A DNA stretch of 64,000 nucleotides from Magnetospirillum sp. 64-120 (GTDB lineage Bacteria; Pseudomonadota; Alphaproteobacteria; Rhodospirillales; Magnetospirillaceae). How positions within the stretch are numbered: the stretch's first letter is position 1; every line of letters starts with the position of its first letter. Location: contig MKVK01000018.1 in the NCBI GenBank assembly GCA_001898825.1, positions 62,001 through 126,000 of the forward strand. The letters run 5' to 3'. The notes below the pieces were generated by a model, which was given only the letters and a program-made list of their open reading frames with translations, was not told where the DNA came from and searched no databases. The position numbers were made by a program, and so were the translations under genes. Positions 34,930-43,957 of this stretch are shown piece after piece.

Positions 34930-36594
34930 TCATGCCGATTTCAGCCGGCTGATGAAGCCGTTGACCTCGTCGCCCAGGCGTTGGGATTCGCCCGACAAGA
35001 TCTCGGCTTCCTTCAGCACGTCGCTGGCGGCGGCGCCGGCTTCGGCCACCTCGCCGGTGAGCTTGCCGATGTTGTCGGCGACCACGCGGGTGCCGGTGGA
35101 AGCCTGCTCGACATTGCGGGCGATCTCGTTGGTCGCCGCCTGCTGCTGCTCCACCGCCGAAGCGATGGTGGTCGAGGCTTCGCTGATTTCGCCGATGGTG
35201 GCCAGGATTTCGTTGATGGCCCGCACCGCCTGATGGGTGGCCTCTTGCACCGCGTGGATCTGGGCGGCGATTTCCTCGGTCGCCTTGCCGGTCTGGGTCG
35301 CCAGCCCCTTGACCTCGCCGGCGACCACGGCGAAACCCTTGCCGGCCTCGCCGGCACGGGCCGCCTCGATGGTGGCGTTCAAGGCCAAAAGGTTGGTCTG
35401 GCCGGCGATGGTGGTGATCAACTGCACTACTTCACCGATCTTGGCGGCGGAACTGGACAGGCTTTCGACGATCCGTCCGGTTTCCTGGGCCTTGTCCACC
35501 GCCGCGTCGGAGACGCTGGCGGCGCGTTGGACATGTTGCGAGATTTCGCGGATGGAGGCGGACAGTTCCTCGGCGGCGCTGGCCACGGTCTCGACGTTGC
35601 TCGACGCCTCCTGGGCCGAGGCGGCAGCGGTGGCGGCATGGGCCGAACTGGTTTGCGCCACCCGCGCCATGGTGTTGGCGGTGGTGGTCATATGGCTGGC
35701 GGCGACCGAGACATGGCGGGCGACCGCCCCCATATGGGCCTCGAATTCGTCGGCCAGGGCCTGCATGGTGGTTTGCCTGTCGGCCTCGGCGCGGCGGCGG
35801 AACTCTTCTTGTTCGCGCTGCAATTGGGCGATCCGCTGGGCATTGTCCTTGAACACCGCCACCGCCTCGGCCATGGCGCCGATCTCGTCCTTGCGCCCCA
35901 GACCGTCGATGGCGACATCGAGATCGCCGCCGGCCAGACGGGCCATGCCCTGGCGCAGGCCATTCAACGGGCCGATGATGCCGCGGGCCAGAACCATCAC
36001 CAGAATGGTGACGATGCCGACCACCACGGCGCCGATGATCAGCGGGCGCGACAATGCCGCCGCCAGGGCCTGATCCTTGGTGGCGACCGCTTGGCGATAG
36101 TCGCGACCCAGGGCGTCGCGGATAGCGGTCAGGTGTTGACTTGCCCTGGCGATGGCGGCGGCGGATTTTTGCTCGTCGTCGGCGGAAGGTTTGGTCTGAA
36201 TTTTCTTCACCACCAGACCGAGATCGTCAATGGCGGCATTCAGTCCCTGGTGCGTCTGGGCCAGGGCCGGATCGGCCAGGGCGGGGGCCAGACGTTCCAG
36301 CCGGGTCCGAATGCTGGCCATTCCCCCCTCGCTTTCCCGCATGAAACGGGCGGGAAAGACCTCGTAATTGAGACGACGGCTGATCAGCACCGACAGATTG
36401 GCCAGGTCCAGGTCGACATCCATGGCGATGATGGTGGCGGCCTGGCGTTCGTCGGCGCGGGCGGCGCTGGCCGTTCCCGTCCGCAGGGCGCTCCACGAGG
36501 TGGCGATGACCAGCCCCAGGGCGAGGACGGCGACCGCGCCGATCAGCATCAGGGAGCGGCGGATACCCAAAGCGGGGATGGCGAGAAGGGTCAT
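34930..36594 (-). CDS. Methyl-accepting chemotaxis protein
   Basis: The 554-residue receptor has two membrane helices (about 13-33 and 192-214), a periplasmic four-helix-bundle sensor, a HAMP domain and a cytosolic signalling domain ([46 protein letters not shown]). No C-terminal pentapeptide tether is visible. It starts at 36594, 11 bases after the PstS-like gene stop on the same strand, so it may sense that binding protein. Confidence 0.85.
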   Translation of the reverse strand: MTLLAIPALGIRRSLMLIGAVAVLALGLVIATSWSALRTGTASAARADERQAATIIAMDVDLDLANLSVLISRRLNYEVFPARFMRESEGGMASIRTRLERLAPALADPALAQTHQGLNAAIDDLGLVVKKIQTKPSADDEQKSAAAIARASQHLTAIRDALGRDYRQAVATKDQALAAALSRPLIIGAVVVGIVTILVMVLARGIIGPLNGLRQGMARLAGGDLDVAIDGLGRKDEIGAMAEAVAVFKDNAQRIAQLQREQEEFRRRAEADRQTTMQALADEFEAHMGAVARHVSVAASHMTTTANTMARVAQTSSAHAATAAASAQEASSNVETVASAAEELSASIREISQHVQRAASVSDAAVDKAQETGRIVESLSSSAAKIGEVVQLITTIAGQTNLLALNATIEAARAGEAGKGFAVVAGEVKGLATQTGKATEEIAAQIHAVQEATHQAVRAINEILATIGEISEASTTIASAVEQQQAATNEIARNVEQASTGTRVVADNIGKLTGEVAEAGAAASDVLKEAEILSGESQRLGDEVNGFISRLKSA

Positions 36595-36605
36595 GACAGC
36601 GGCTC

Positions 36606-37385
36606 CTACTTGAATTTCCCCCGGGCGGCGTCGCTCCGCAGAAAGTCGATCAGCCGGGTCACCTCCGGCGACGGGGCGCCCTTGGTGACGATGGCCAGCG
36701 GGCGGGCGATCTTGTCGCTTCGCACCACCTTGATCTCGATGGCATCGCCGTCCCGCTTGGCCTCGTCCGCATAGGCCTGGACGAAGCCGGCGGAGACGGC
36801 GCCGATGGCGCCCGCATCCTCGGCCACCAGCACCATTTCCTTGCGGGTGGCATAGACGATCTTGGCGCTCCGGGCATAATCGATCTTCTTGCCCATGACC
36901 AGATCCCAGACCACCTCGCGGGTGGCGGATTCCGGGTGGCTGGTGACCACCTGGACCTTGCGGTCCGGGCCGCCCACGTCTTTCCAATTCCGGATGACGC
37001 CGGAATAAAGGTCGCGCAATTGCGGCCAGCTCAATTCGCTTACCGTGTTGCCAGCATTGACGATGGGGACGATTTCGTCCTCGGCCAGGACGTGCAATTG
37101 GTAGGTGCCGTCGGTGGGCAGGCCCAAGGGGGTCAGGATGCCCTCCAGCGGGCTGGAGACGATGGCGGCGGGAACCTCGCCGGCGGCCAGCCGTTTCAGA
37201 CCGTTGCCGCTGCCGATGCCTTCGACCACCACATCAAGGCCGGTGGCCGCCTTGATGTCGGCGGCAAGGGGTTGAAGGATACGGCTTTGCACCGTGGTGG
37301 ACCCCGACAGGACCAAATCGGCGGCAAAGGTTGGGAAACCGCCAAACAGCAGGAAGACGCCGACAAGAACGGGAATATGGCGCAT
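36606..37385 (-). CDS. PstS-like periplasmic binding protein
   Basis: The 259-residue exported protein has a signal peptide ([23 protein letters not shown]) and a PstS/phosphate-binding fold: [48 protein letters not shown], and IPVVNAG-type centre ([27 protein letters not shown]). Family members bind phosphate or related oxyanions. No transport genes are next to it; instead it is paired with a chemoreceptor and lies beside an arsenic operon. An oxyanion-sensing role is a reasonable inference. Confidence 0.75.
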   Translation of the reverse strand: MRHIPVLVGVFLLFGGFPTFAADLVLSGSTTVQSRILQPLAADIKAATGLDVVVEGIGSGNGLKRLAAGEVPAAIVSSPLEGILTPLGLPTDGTYQLHVLAEDEIVPIVNAGNTVSELSWPQLRDLYSGVIRNWKDVGGPDRKVQVVTSHPESATREVVWDLVMGKKIDYARSAKIVYATRKEMVLVAEDAGAIGAVSAGFVQAYADEAKRDGDAIEIKVVRSDKIARPLAIVTKGAPSPEVTRLIDFLRSDAARGKFK

Positions 37386-37762
37386 ACGGACTCCATGGTC
37401 TGGGGCACTAATTCATTAATTGTGTGAGCCGATTCACCGTACAGGCGGTTCAGGCCAATGAACCTTCTGCCTGGATCGGGCCACCAGCAACGGAAACGCC
37501 CCAACATTCGAACATTTATCAAAAGCCCGCACAATTACTTCTAATATAGATACGTCTTTTTGTCGTCAAATTCACCGCCGTGTGGTGACGGCGCGATATT
37601 TTTATAAGAATATCCTTGTGAAACCAATACGCGTTCCCGTTCTGGGTTTTCATCCCCCACCCTGAGCACGACCAAACTCATCCCCCGGCGAACACCCCTT
37701 GCCAAGACACCGTCACATATATATCATTTTCCATCTCATCGAATTGAACATAATCTGCCGCC
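37386..37762. other. Divergent intergenic region before arsR
   Basis: This holds the promoters of the PstS-like gene and of arsR. A small dyad CGCCGT-GTGGTG-ACGGCG at 37576-37593 is followed by cgatattttt and could be a terminator-like hairpin on the plus strand. The 60 bases before arsR are AT-rich (acatatatatcattttcc) and probably hold the ArsR operator, but I cannot define it. Confidence 0.4.
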
Positions 37763-38179
37763 ATGCTTGAGACTTTCGAAATCGTCGCCAAGGCCGCCGC
37801 CGACACCAGCAGGGTACGCATCGTCAAGATGTTGGAAGGCGGCGAACTGTGCGTGTGCCAGATCACCACGGTGGTGGGACTGGCGGCGGCGACGGTTTCG
37901 AAGCATCTGGCGGTGTTGAAGGCGGCGGGACTGGTGCAGGGTCGACGTGAGGGCAAGTGGGTGTACTACCGGCTGGCCGAGCGCGACTTCAATCCCCATT
38001 CCCGTCATTTCCTCGACCTGCTGCGGTCGTCGCTGGGCGACGACCCCACCATCGCCGAGGATCGCCGTGTGCTGGCCATGGTCAACGCCGTGCCGTTGCA
38101 GGCACTGTGCGACCAGGGCCGCGCCGCGCTGGATCTGGCGTCTCGGGCTCCATCCCCTTGTTGCGGAGCTGCGTCATGA
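37763..38179 (+). CDS. arsR: ArsR, arsenite-responsive repressor
   Basis: A 138-residue ArsR/SmtB winged-helix protein. The metalloid site motif ELCVCQI (Cys30, Cys32) lies at the start of the recognition region, which reads VGLAAATVSKHLAVLKAAGLVQGRREGKWVYY. A second Cys pair ends the protein (PCCGAAS). It represses the ars operon until arsenite binds. It is the first gene of the operon and overlaps the first arsC by four bases. Confidence 0.9.
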   Translation: MLETFEIVAKAAADTSRVRIVKMLEGGELCVCQITTVVGLAAATVSKHLAVLKAAGLVQGRREGKWVYYRLAERDFNPHSRHFLDLLRSSLGDDPTIAEDRRVLAMVNAVPLQALCDQGRAALDLASRAPSPCCGAAS

Positions 38180-38673
38180 GCGAGAAAGTCTACAACGTGC
38201 TGTTTCTGTGCACCGGCAATTCGGCCCGTTCGATCATGGCCGAGGCGATCCTGAACGCCGACCTTTCAGGCAAGTTCCGCGCTTTCAGCGCCGGCAGCCA
38301 TCCCAAGGGGGAAATCGACCCCACCGTGCTGGCGCTTCTGAAAAAGACCAACTATCCCACCGACGGTCTGCGGTCGAAGCCGTGGGACGAATTCGCTCAG
38401 CCCGGCGCGCCGGAACTGGATTTCGTCTTCACCGTCTGCGACAACGCCGCTGGCGAAGTGTGCCCGATCTGGCCGGGCCAGCCGATGACCGCCCATTGGG
38501 GCGTCCCCGATCCGGTCGGCTTCGTCGGCACCCAGGTGGAAAAGGCGGCGCACACCGCCGAGATCATGCGCATGCTGGCCAACCGCATCCATATCTTCGC
38601 GGCGCTGCCCATCCGGTCGCTGGACAAGCTGGCCTTGCAGAAGCACCTCAACGACATCGGCAAAAGGACCTGA
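38176..38673 (+). CDS. arsC: ArsC, thioredoxin-type arsenate reductase (copy 1)
   Basis: A 165-residue low-molecular-weight-phosphatase-type arsenate reductase. The P-loop is LCTGNSARS (Cys12, Arg18), with redox cysteines Cys88 and Cys96 in VCDNAAGEVCP. It reduces arsenate to arsenite using thioredoxin. It is followed within two bases by a second arsC, different enough in its C-terminus (HTAEIMRMLANRIHIFAALPI here) to suggest separate origin rather than recent duplication. Confidence 0.9.
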   Translation: MSEKVYNVLFLCTGNSARSIMAEAILNADLSGKFRAFSAGSHPKGEIDPTVLALLKKTNYPTDGLRSKPWDEFAQPGAPELDFVFTVCDNAAGEVCPIWPGQPMTAHWGVPDPVGFVGTQVEKAAHTAEIMRMLANRIHIFAALPIRSLDKLALQKHLNDIGKRT

Positions 38674-38675
38674 CC

Positions 38676-39125
38676 ATGACCACCAACGTGCTGGTGCTGT
38701 GCACCGGCAATTCCGCCCGCTCGGTGCTGGCGGAATGCCTGATCAACGATCTGGGCGGCGGCGCCTGGAAGGCCTATAGCGCCGGCAGCAAGCCGACCGG
38801 CACGGTCAACCCGCTGTCCATCGCCATCCTTAGGGAAATGGGGCACGCGGTCGACGGGCTGCGGTCCAAGTCATGGGACGAATTCGCCACCGCCGACGCC
38901 CCCCGGATGGATCTGGTCATCACCGTTTGCGACAACGCCGCCGGCGAAGTGTGCCCGATCTGGCCGGGTGTCCCGCGCAAGCTGCATGTGGGCTTTCCCG
39001 ACCCGGCGGCGGCCGAGGGCAGCGAGGAAGAACGCCTGGCGGTGTTCCGCGAGGTTTACGGCATGATCAAGGCCAAGGTCGAGCGTCTGATCGCCCTTGG
39101 CCCCGACCGCGCGGCCGAGGTCTGA
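38676..39125 (+). CDS. arsC: ArsC, thioredoxin-type arsenate reductase (copy 2)
   Basis: A 149-residue paralogue with P-loop LCTGNSARS (Cys9) and the same VCDNAAGEVCP redox pair. Its C-terminal part (GSEEERLAVFREVYGMIKAKVERL) is that of the common short ArsC group. Both copies keep all catalytic residues, so both should be active. The start lies two bases after the first arsC stop and acr3 starts one base after its own stop. Confidence 0.9.
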   Translation: MTTNVLVLCTGNSARSVLAECLINDLGGGAWKAYSAGSKPTGTVNPLSIAILREMGHAVDGLRSKSWDEFATADAPRMDLVITVCDNAAGEVCPIWPGVPRKLHVGFPDPAAAEGSEEERLAVFREVYGMIKAKVERLIALGPDRAAEV

Positions 39126-39126
39126 G

Positions 39127-40197
39127 ATGTCGGCACAATGCGAAGTGGCCGGCAAGGCGGTGGCCAAGGCCCCGATGAGCCTGTTCGAGCGCTATCTCAC
39201 CGTCTGGGTGGCCCTGTGCATCGTCGTCGGCATCGCGCTGGGGCATTTCCTGCCGGCGCCGTTCCAGGCCATCGGCCGCATGGAAGTGGCCCAGGTCAAC
39301 CTGCCGGTGGCGGTGCTGATCTGGCTGATGATCATCCCCATGCTGCTGAAGATCGACTTTTCCGCCCTGCACCAGGTGCGCGAGCACTGGAAAGGCATCG
39401 GCGTGACGCTGTTCATCAACTGGGCGGTCAAGCCGTTTTCCATGGCGCTGTTGGGCTATGTCTTCATCAGCACCCTGTTCCGGCCGCTGTTGCCGGCCGA
39501 ACAGATCGACAGCTACATCGCCGGCCTGATCCTGCTGGCAGCGGCGCCGTGCACCGCCATGGTCTTCGTGTGGTCCAACCTGACCAACGGCGAGCCGCAT
39601 TTCACCCTCAGCCAGGTGGCGCTCAACGACCTGATCATGGTCTTCGCCTTCGCCCCCATCGTCGGTCTGTTGCTGGGGCTTTCGTCGATCACCGTTCCGT
39701 GGGACACCCTGTTGCTGTCGGTGGTGCTTTACATCGTGGTGCCGGTCGTCGTCGCCCAAATCTGGCGCAAGGTGCTGCTGGCCCGCGGACCGGAGGCGCT
39801 GCCGCGCACCCTGGCGGTGTTGGGGCCGGCGTCGCTGGTGGCGCTGTTGGCCACCCTGGTGCTGCTGTTCGCCTTCCAGGGCGAGCAGATCATCGCCCAG
39901 CCGCTGGTCATCTTGCTGCTGGCGGTGCCGATCACCATCCAGGTCTATTTCAACTCTGGCCTTGCCTATCTGCTGTCGCGCAAATTGGGCGTGGCCCATT
40001 GCGTCGCCGGTCCGTCGGCGTTGATCGGGGCGTCCAACTTCTTCGAACTGGCGGTGGCCGCCGCCATCGCCTTGTTCGGCTTCCAGTCCGGCGCCGCGCT
40101 CGCCACCGTGGTCGGCGTGCTGATCGAGGTGCCGGTGATGCTGTCGGTGGTGAAAATCGTCAACTCCACCAAGGACTGGTACGAAAGCCGGGCCTGA
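39127..40197 (+). CDS. acr3: Acr3-family arsenite exporter
   Basis: A 356-residue membrane protein with ten predicted helices and the Acr3 signatures: FERYLTVWVALCIVVGIALGH, INWAVKPFSMALLGY, and AAPCTAMVFVWSNLTNGEP with the essential Cys. It exports arsenite using the proton gradient, probably boosted by ArsA encoded downstream. The first 16 residues precede the usual start MSLFERY; ATG 39175 is an alternative. Confidence 0.9.
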   Translation: MSAQCEVAGKAVAKAPMSLFERYLTVWVALCIVVGIALGHFLPAPFQAIGRMEVAQVNLPVAVLIWLMIIPMLLKIDFSALHQVREHWKGIGVTLFINWAVKPFSMALLGYVFISTLFRPLLPAEQIDSYIAGLILLAAAPCTAMVFVWSNLTNGEPHFTLSQVALNDLIMVFAFAPIVGLLLGLSSITVPWDTLLLSVVLYIVVPVVVAQIWRKVLLARGPEALPRTLAVLGPASLVALLATLVLLFAFQGEQIIAQPLVILLLAVPITIQVYFNSGLAYLLSRKLGVAHCVAGPSALIGASNFFELAVAAAIALFGFQSGAALATVVGVLIEVPVMLSVVKIVNSTKDWYESRA

Positions 40198-40217
40198 TCC
40201 GGTTGAAAGGGGGAAAC

Positions 40218-41372
40218 GTGGACGCCATGGACAAGGACAAGCAGCATGATCTGGTGCGCCAAGCTTATGGCGCCATCGCCTCCGCCGAGGGACGCTCTTC
40301 GTGCTGCGGCACCCCAGCCCCCGACGACATGGCCCGCCGCATGGGCTATGGCGACGACGACCTGATCGCTGACGCCAACCTTGGCCTGGGATGCGGCAAT
40401 CCCCACGCCATCAGTGCCCTGCGCCCCGGCGAAGTGGTGGTCGACCTGGGCAGCGGTGCCGGCTTCGATTGTTTTCTCGCCGCCCGGCAAGTGGGGGAAA
40501 GCGGCCGGGTTCTGGGCATCGACATGACCGAGGAGATGCTGGCCAAGGCTCGCCGTAACGCCGGCTCCCTGGGGGTGGGCAATGTCGAGTTCCGCCATGG
40601 TCACATCGAGAATTTGCCGCTGCCCGACGACTGTGCCGACGTGGTCATGTCCAATTGTGTTCTCAACCTGTCGCCCGACCAGCCGCAGGCCCTGCGGGAG
40701 GCCTTCCGGGTGCTGAAGCCCGGCGGGCGGCTGGCGGTTTCCGACGTGGTCGCCATCCGCCCCCTGCCGGCCACCCTGGCCGCCGATCCGGCATTGCTGT
40801 GCGGCTGCGTTTCCGGAGCGGCGGATCCGTCCGACCTGGAACGCTGGATGCGGCAGGCCGGCTTCGTCGACATCCGCATCGAACAAAAATCCGAAAGCCG
40901 CGATCTGATCAAGGAATGGGCGCCGGGCCAAGGGGTGGAGGACCTCGTGGTGTCCGCCCTGATTTCGGCCCGCAAGCCTGCAAGCGAGGAAGGAAAGAAC
41001 CCGATGACCAAGCTCGAAGTCTACGACCCCGCCATGTGCTGTTCCACCGGCGTCTGCGGCCCCGAGGTCGATCCGGCCCTGGTCGCCTTCGCCGCCGACC
41101 TGAAATGGCTGGGCGAACGGGGCGTCGAGGTGGTGCGCTACAACCTGGGCCAGGATCCCCAGGCCTTCGCCGCCAATCCGGCGGTGGTCAAGGAAATGGA
41201 GGCCGGCATCGACCGCCTGCCGGTCATCGCCCTTGACGGCCACATCATTTCCACCGGCCTTTATCCGACCCGGGCGCAATTGGCGGCCAAGCTGGGCCTG
41301 GGCACCGCCGAGGCCCAGATCACGCCGAAGCAGTCCTCGTCGTGCTGTCCGCCCAAATCGGGCTGTTGCTGA
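40218..41372 (+). CDS. ArsM-ArsD fusion: arsenite methyltransferase plus metallochaperone
   Basis: One 384-residue frame contains two complete Ars proteins. Residues 1 to about 258 are ArsM: SAM site VVDLGSGAGFDCF and the three arsenic cysteines in LGCGNPH, SNCVLNL and LLCGCVSG. After a short linker (ARKPASEEGKNP), ArsD follows: MTKLEVYDPAMCCSTGVCGP with the CC...C arsenite site, then two more Cys pairs at the C-terminus (SSSCCPPKSGCC). ArsM methylates arsenite, and ArsD hands arsenite to ArsA. The GTG start at 40218 has aaaggggg nearby; ATG 40227 is possible. The usual stop after ArsM is absent. Confidence 0.8.
   Translation: MDAMDKDKQHDLVRQAYGAIASAEGRSSCCGTPAPDDMARRMGYGDDDLIADANLGLGCGNPHAISALRPGEVVVDLGSGAGFDCFLAARQVGESGRVLGIDMTEEMLAKARRNAGSLGVGNVEFRHGHIENLPLPDDCADVVMSNCVLNLSPDQPQALREAFRVLKPGGRLAVSDVVAIRPLPATLAADPALLCGCVSGAADPSDLERWMRQAGFVDIRIEQKSESRDLIKEWAPGQGVEDLVVSALISARKPASEEGKNPMTKLEVYDPAMCCSTGVCGPEVDPALVAFAADLKWLGERGVEVVRYNLGQDPQAFAANPAVVKEMEAGIDRLPVIALDGHIISTGLYPTRAQLAAKLGLGTAEAQITPKQSSSCCPPKSGCC
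40986..41006 (+). promoter_or_regulatory. Internal ribosome site and start for free ArsD
   Basis: Inside the fused gene, gaggaaggaaag precedes ATG 41004, the normal arsD start, at good spacing. A separate 122-residue ArsD could therefore be made alongside the fusion. Confidence 0.5.
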
Positions 41373-41383
41373 GGACCACCGCC

Positions 41384-43129
41384 ATGCCGCTGCCGCTGAT
41401 CGCCACCCGCCACGCTTTCTTCACCGGCAAGGGCGGCGTCGGCAAGACCTCGCTGTCCTGCGCCTCTGGCATGAATCTGGCTCGGCGCGGAAGGCGGGTT
41501 CTGATCGTCAGCACCGATCCAGCATCGAACCTGGACGAGGTTCTGGGCACGCCGCTCGGCGGCGCCCCCACGGCGATCGCCGGGGCACCGGGACTGTTCG
41601 CGCTGAACATCGACCCCGAGGCGGCGGCGCGGGACTACCGCGAGCGCATGGTCAGCCCCTATCGCGCCATCCTGCCGCCAGCGGCCATCGCCAGCATGGA
41701 GGAACAGTTCTCCGGCGCTTGCACGGTGGAAATCGCCGCTTTCGACGAATTCGCCAAATTGTTGGGCGACGCCGCCGCCACCAACGAGTTCGACCACGTC
41801 CTGTTCGACACGGCGCCGACCGGCCACACCCTGCGTCTGCTGACCCTGCCCTCGGCGTGGAGCGAATTCATCGCCTCCTCTTCCGGCGGCGCCTCGTGCC
41901 TGGGACCTCTGGCCGGATTGGAACGGCAGAAGGCGCTTTATGCCGCCACCGTCGCCCGGCTGTCCGACCCTTCGGCCACCACCTTGGTGCTGGTGGCCCG
42001 CCCCGAGAACTCGGCCCTGCGCGAGGCGGAACGGACCCGACAGGAACTGGCCGAACTGGGGGTGAGCAACCTGCGCCTGGCGCTGAACGGCGTGTTCGTC
42101 GCCGCCCGGCCGGTGGACGCCGTCGCCGAGGCCATGAGCCTGCGCATGGACCAGGCCGTCGCCGCCATGCCGCCGGGCCTGCGCGACTTGCCGCGCAGCG
42201 AGACGCCGTTCCTGGCTGGCGGCACCGTCGGGCTCGACGCCCTGGCGGCGATGGTTGAACCGGGCGATGACGCCCCGGTGACGCCGACGCCCGCCGACGC
42301 GGCGCTGCCGCCGGGATTGGGGGATTTGATCGATGATCTGGCCGGTGCCGGCCACGGCGTGGTCATGACCATGGGCAAGGGCGGCGTCGGCAAGACCACG
42401 GTGGCCGCCGCCATCGCCGTTGCCCTGGCCGACCGGGGACACAAGGTGGTGTTGTCGACCACCGACCCGGCGGCGCATGTGGACGCGGCGGTCGGCCAGG
42501 CCACGACCAACCTGACCGTCACCCGCATCGACCCCGCCGCCGAAATCGCCGCCTATCGTGACGAAGTGCTGGCCAAGGCCGGCGCCGGTCTCGACGCGGC
42601 CGGCCTTGCCATGCTGGAAGAAGATCTGCGTTCGCCCTGCACCGAGGAAATCGCCGTGTTCCGCGCCTTCGCCCGCACCGTCGCCATGGGCTGCGGCGGC
42701 TATGTGGTGCTGGATACCGCGCCGACCGGCCACACCATCTTGTTGCTCGACGCCGCCGAGGCCTATCACCGCGAGGTGTCGCGCACCCAGGCCGACATGC
42801 CCGAGGCGGTGCGCCAGTTGTTGCCGCGCCTGCGCGACCCCGACTTCACCAAGGTGGTGATCGTCACCCTGGCCGAGGCCACCCCGGTGCATGAAGCGGA
42901 AAGGCTGCAAGACGACTTGTCCCGCGCCGGCATCCGTTCCCATGCCTGGGTGGTCAACCAAAGCCTGCTGGCCAGCGGCACCGCCGATCCGATCCTGGCC
43001 CGGCGCGGCGGCTATGAAGCCGCCTTCATTAAACGGGTCTGGCACGAGCTGTCGCCGCGCACCGTGCTCATCCCCTGGCAGACCGCCATCCCGGTGGGAG
43101 CCGACGGCCTCAGGGGCCTGGCACGCTGA
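41384..43129 (+). CDS. arsA: ArsA, arsenite-stimulated ATPase
   Basis: A 581-residue two-domain ATPase. Each half has its own P-loop: FFTGKGGVGKTSLSCA (about 14-24) and MTMGKGGVGKTTVAAA (about 329-339), and each has the DTAPTGHT signature. Cysteines in SGACTVE (first half) and SPCTEE and GCGG (second half) fit the metalloid site. ArsA energises arsenite export and receives arsenite from ArsD. The ATG at 41384 lies 11 bases after the fused gene's stop. It is the last gene of the ars operon. Confidence 0.9.
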   Translation: MPLPLIATRHAFFTGKGGVGKTSLSCASGMNLARRGRRVLIVSTDPASNLDEVLGTPLGGAPTAIAGAPGLFALNIDPEAAARDYRERMVSPYRAILPPAAIASMEEQFSGACTVEIAAFDEFAKLLGDAAATNEFDHVLFDTAPTGHTLRLLTLPSAWSEFIASSSGGASCLGPLAGLERQKALYAATVARLSDPSATTLVLVARPENSALREAERTRQELAELGVSNLRLALNGVFVAARPVDAVAEAMSLRMDQAVAAMPPGLRDLPRSETPFLAGGTVGLDALAAMVEPGDDAPVTPTPADAALPPGLGDLIDDLAGAGHGVVMTMGKGGVGKTTVAAAIAVALADRGHKVVLSTTDPAAHVDAAVGQATTNLTVTRIDPAAEIAAYRDEVLAKAGAGLDAAGLAMLEEDLRSPCTEEIAVFRAFARTVAMGCGGYVVLDTAPTGHTILLLDAAEAYHREVSRTQADMPEAVRQLLPRLRDPDFTKVVIVTLAEATPVHEAERLQDDLSRAGIRSHAWVVNQSLLASGTADPILARRGGYEAAFIKRVWHELSPRTVLIPWQTAIPVGADGLRGLAR

Positions 43130-43192
43130 CTTCACCCCGAGTTGCTGATCGGGCACCCCGATTGCTTCGGAACGGTCATACTCTGTCCCCCA

Positions 43193-43957
43193 TCAATTCA
43201 GGGGCCGGACGGAATCAAACGTCACGGCTCCCCCAGCAGATCGCCACGCTTTTATCCCGCCAACGACGTTGTAGACATTTTTATAACGGCCTTCCTCCGC
43301 AATAACTCTCGCCAATTCAGAGCTTCTGTTCCCAGATCGACATATAAAGGCAACGTTCTTATTACCATCAACAAGATCATTCATAATCAGAGGAAATTCC
43401 CTTACGAATTTTCCATCTTTTCCGAAAGCAGTGAGAAGGATACTTCCAGAAACAACCCCGGTTTCAGCCCATTCCTCTGGTGTCCTGATATCGATCAGAA
43501 CCAACTCCCCTCTCTGCTTCGCGAGTTCGTCAACGGAGATGTTCTTATAACGTGGCGGCGTCACCGCCACGACCTCGACGTCGAACCGCAACGTGGCGTT
43601 GGGCGGGATATGACCACTCAGCCCCTTGGCGCCATAGGCGAGGGCCGGTGGAATGACGATTTCGCGTCTTCCGCCGCTCTTCATGCCGACAATCCCCTGC
43701 TCCAAGCCGGCGATGATGTCGCCGCCGTTGATGGTGAATGTCTGAGGGATTCCATCCGTTCGTGTCGTATCGAACATGGTGCCGTCCGCCAACCACCCCG
43801 AATAATGAATGGTGACGCGAGAATGCCTCTGGGCACTCTCACCGTCGCCCAAGGCCTGCTCGGTGATCTGGACGGTGGGATTGGCGGCGCAGGACAACAG
43901 CACCAGACAAAAAGCGACGGCGATCCCCCTTGTGATCCGCTGTCTTAGCGGTTTCAT
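43193..43957 (-). CDS. FKBP-rhodanese fusion lipoprotein
   Basis: A 254-residue envelope protein. A lipoprotein signal (AVAFCLVLLSCAANP, Cys23) precedes an FKBP prolyl isomerase domain (VTIHYSGWLADGTMFDTT, GGDIIAGLEQGIVGMKSGGRREIVIPP). A rhodanese domain follows with an intact active loop AFICRSGNRSSE (Cys206). It could fold or repair periplasmic sulfur or redox proteins and bind sulfane sulfur. It overlaps the sigma54 activator gene by four bases and is the last gene of the 17-gene minus-strand run. Confidence 0.8.
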   Translation of the reverse strand: MKPLRQRITRGIAVAFCLVLLSCAANPTVQITEQALGDGESAQRHSRVTIHYSGWLADGTMFDTTRTDGIPQTFTINGGDIIAGLEQGIVGMKSGGRREIVIPPALAYGAKGLSGHIPPNATLRFDVEVVAVTPPRYKNISVDELAKQRGELVLIDIRTPEEWAETGVVSGSILLTAFGKDGKFVREFPLIMNDLVDGNKNVAFICRSGNRSSELARVIAEEGRYKNVYNVVGGIKAWRSAGGAVTFDSVRPLN

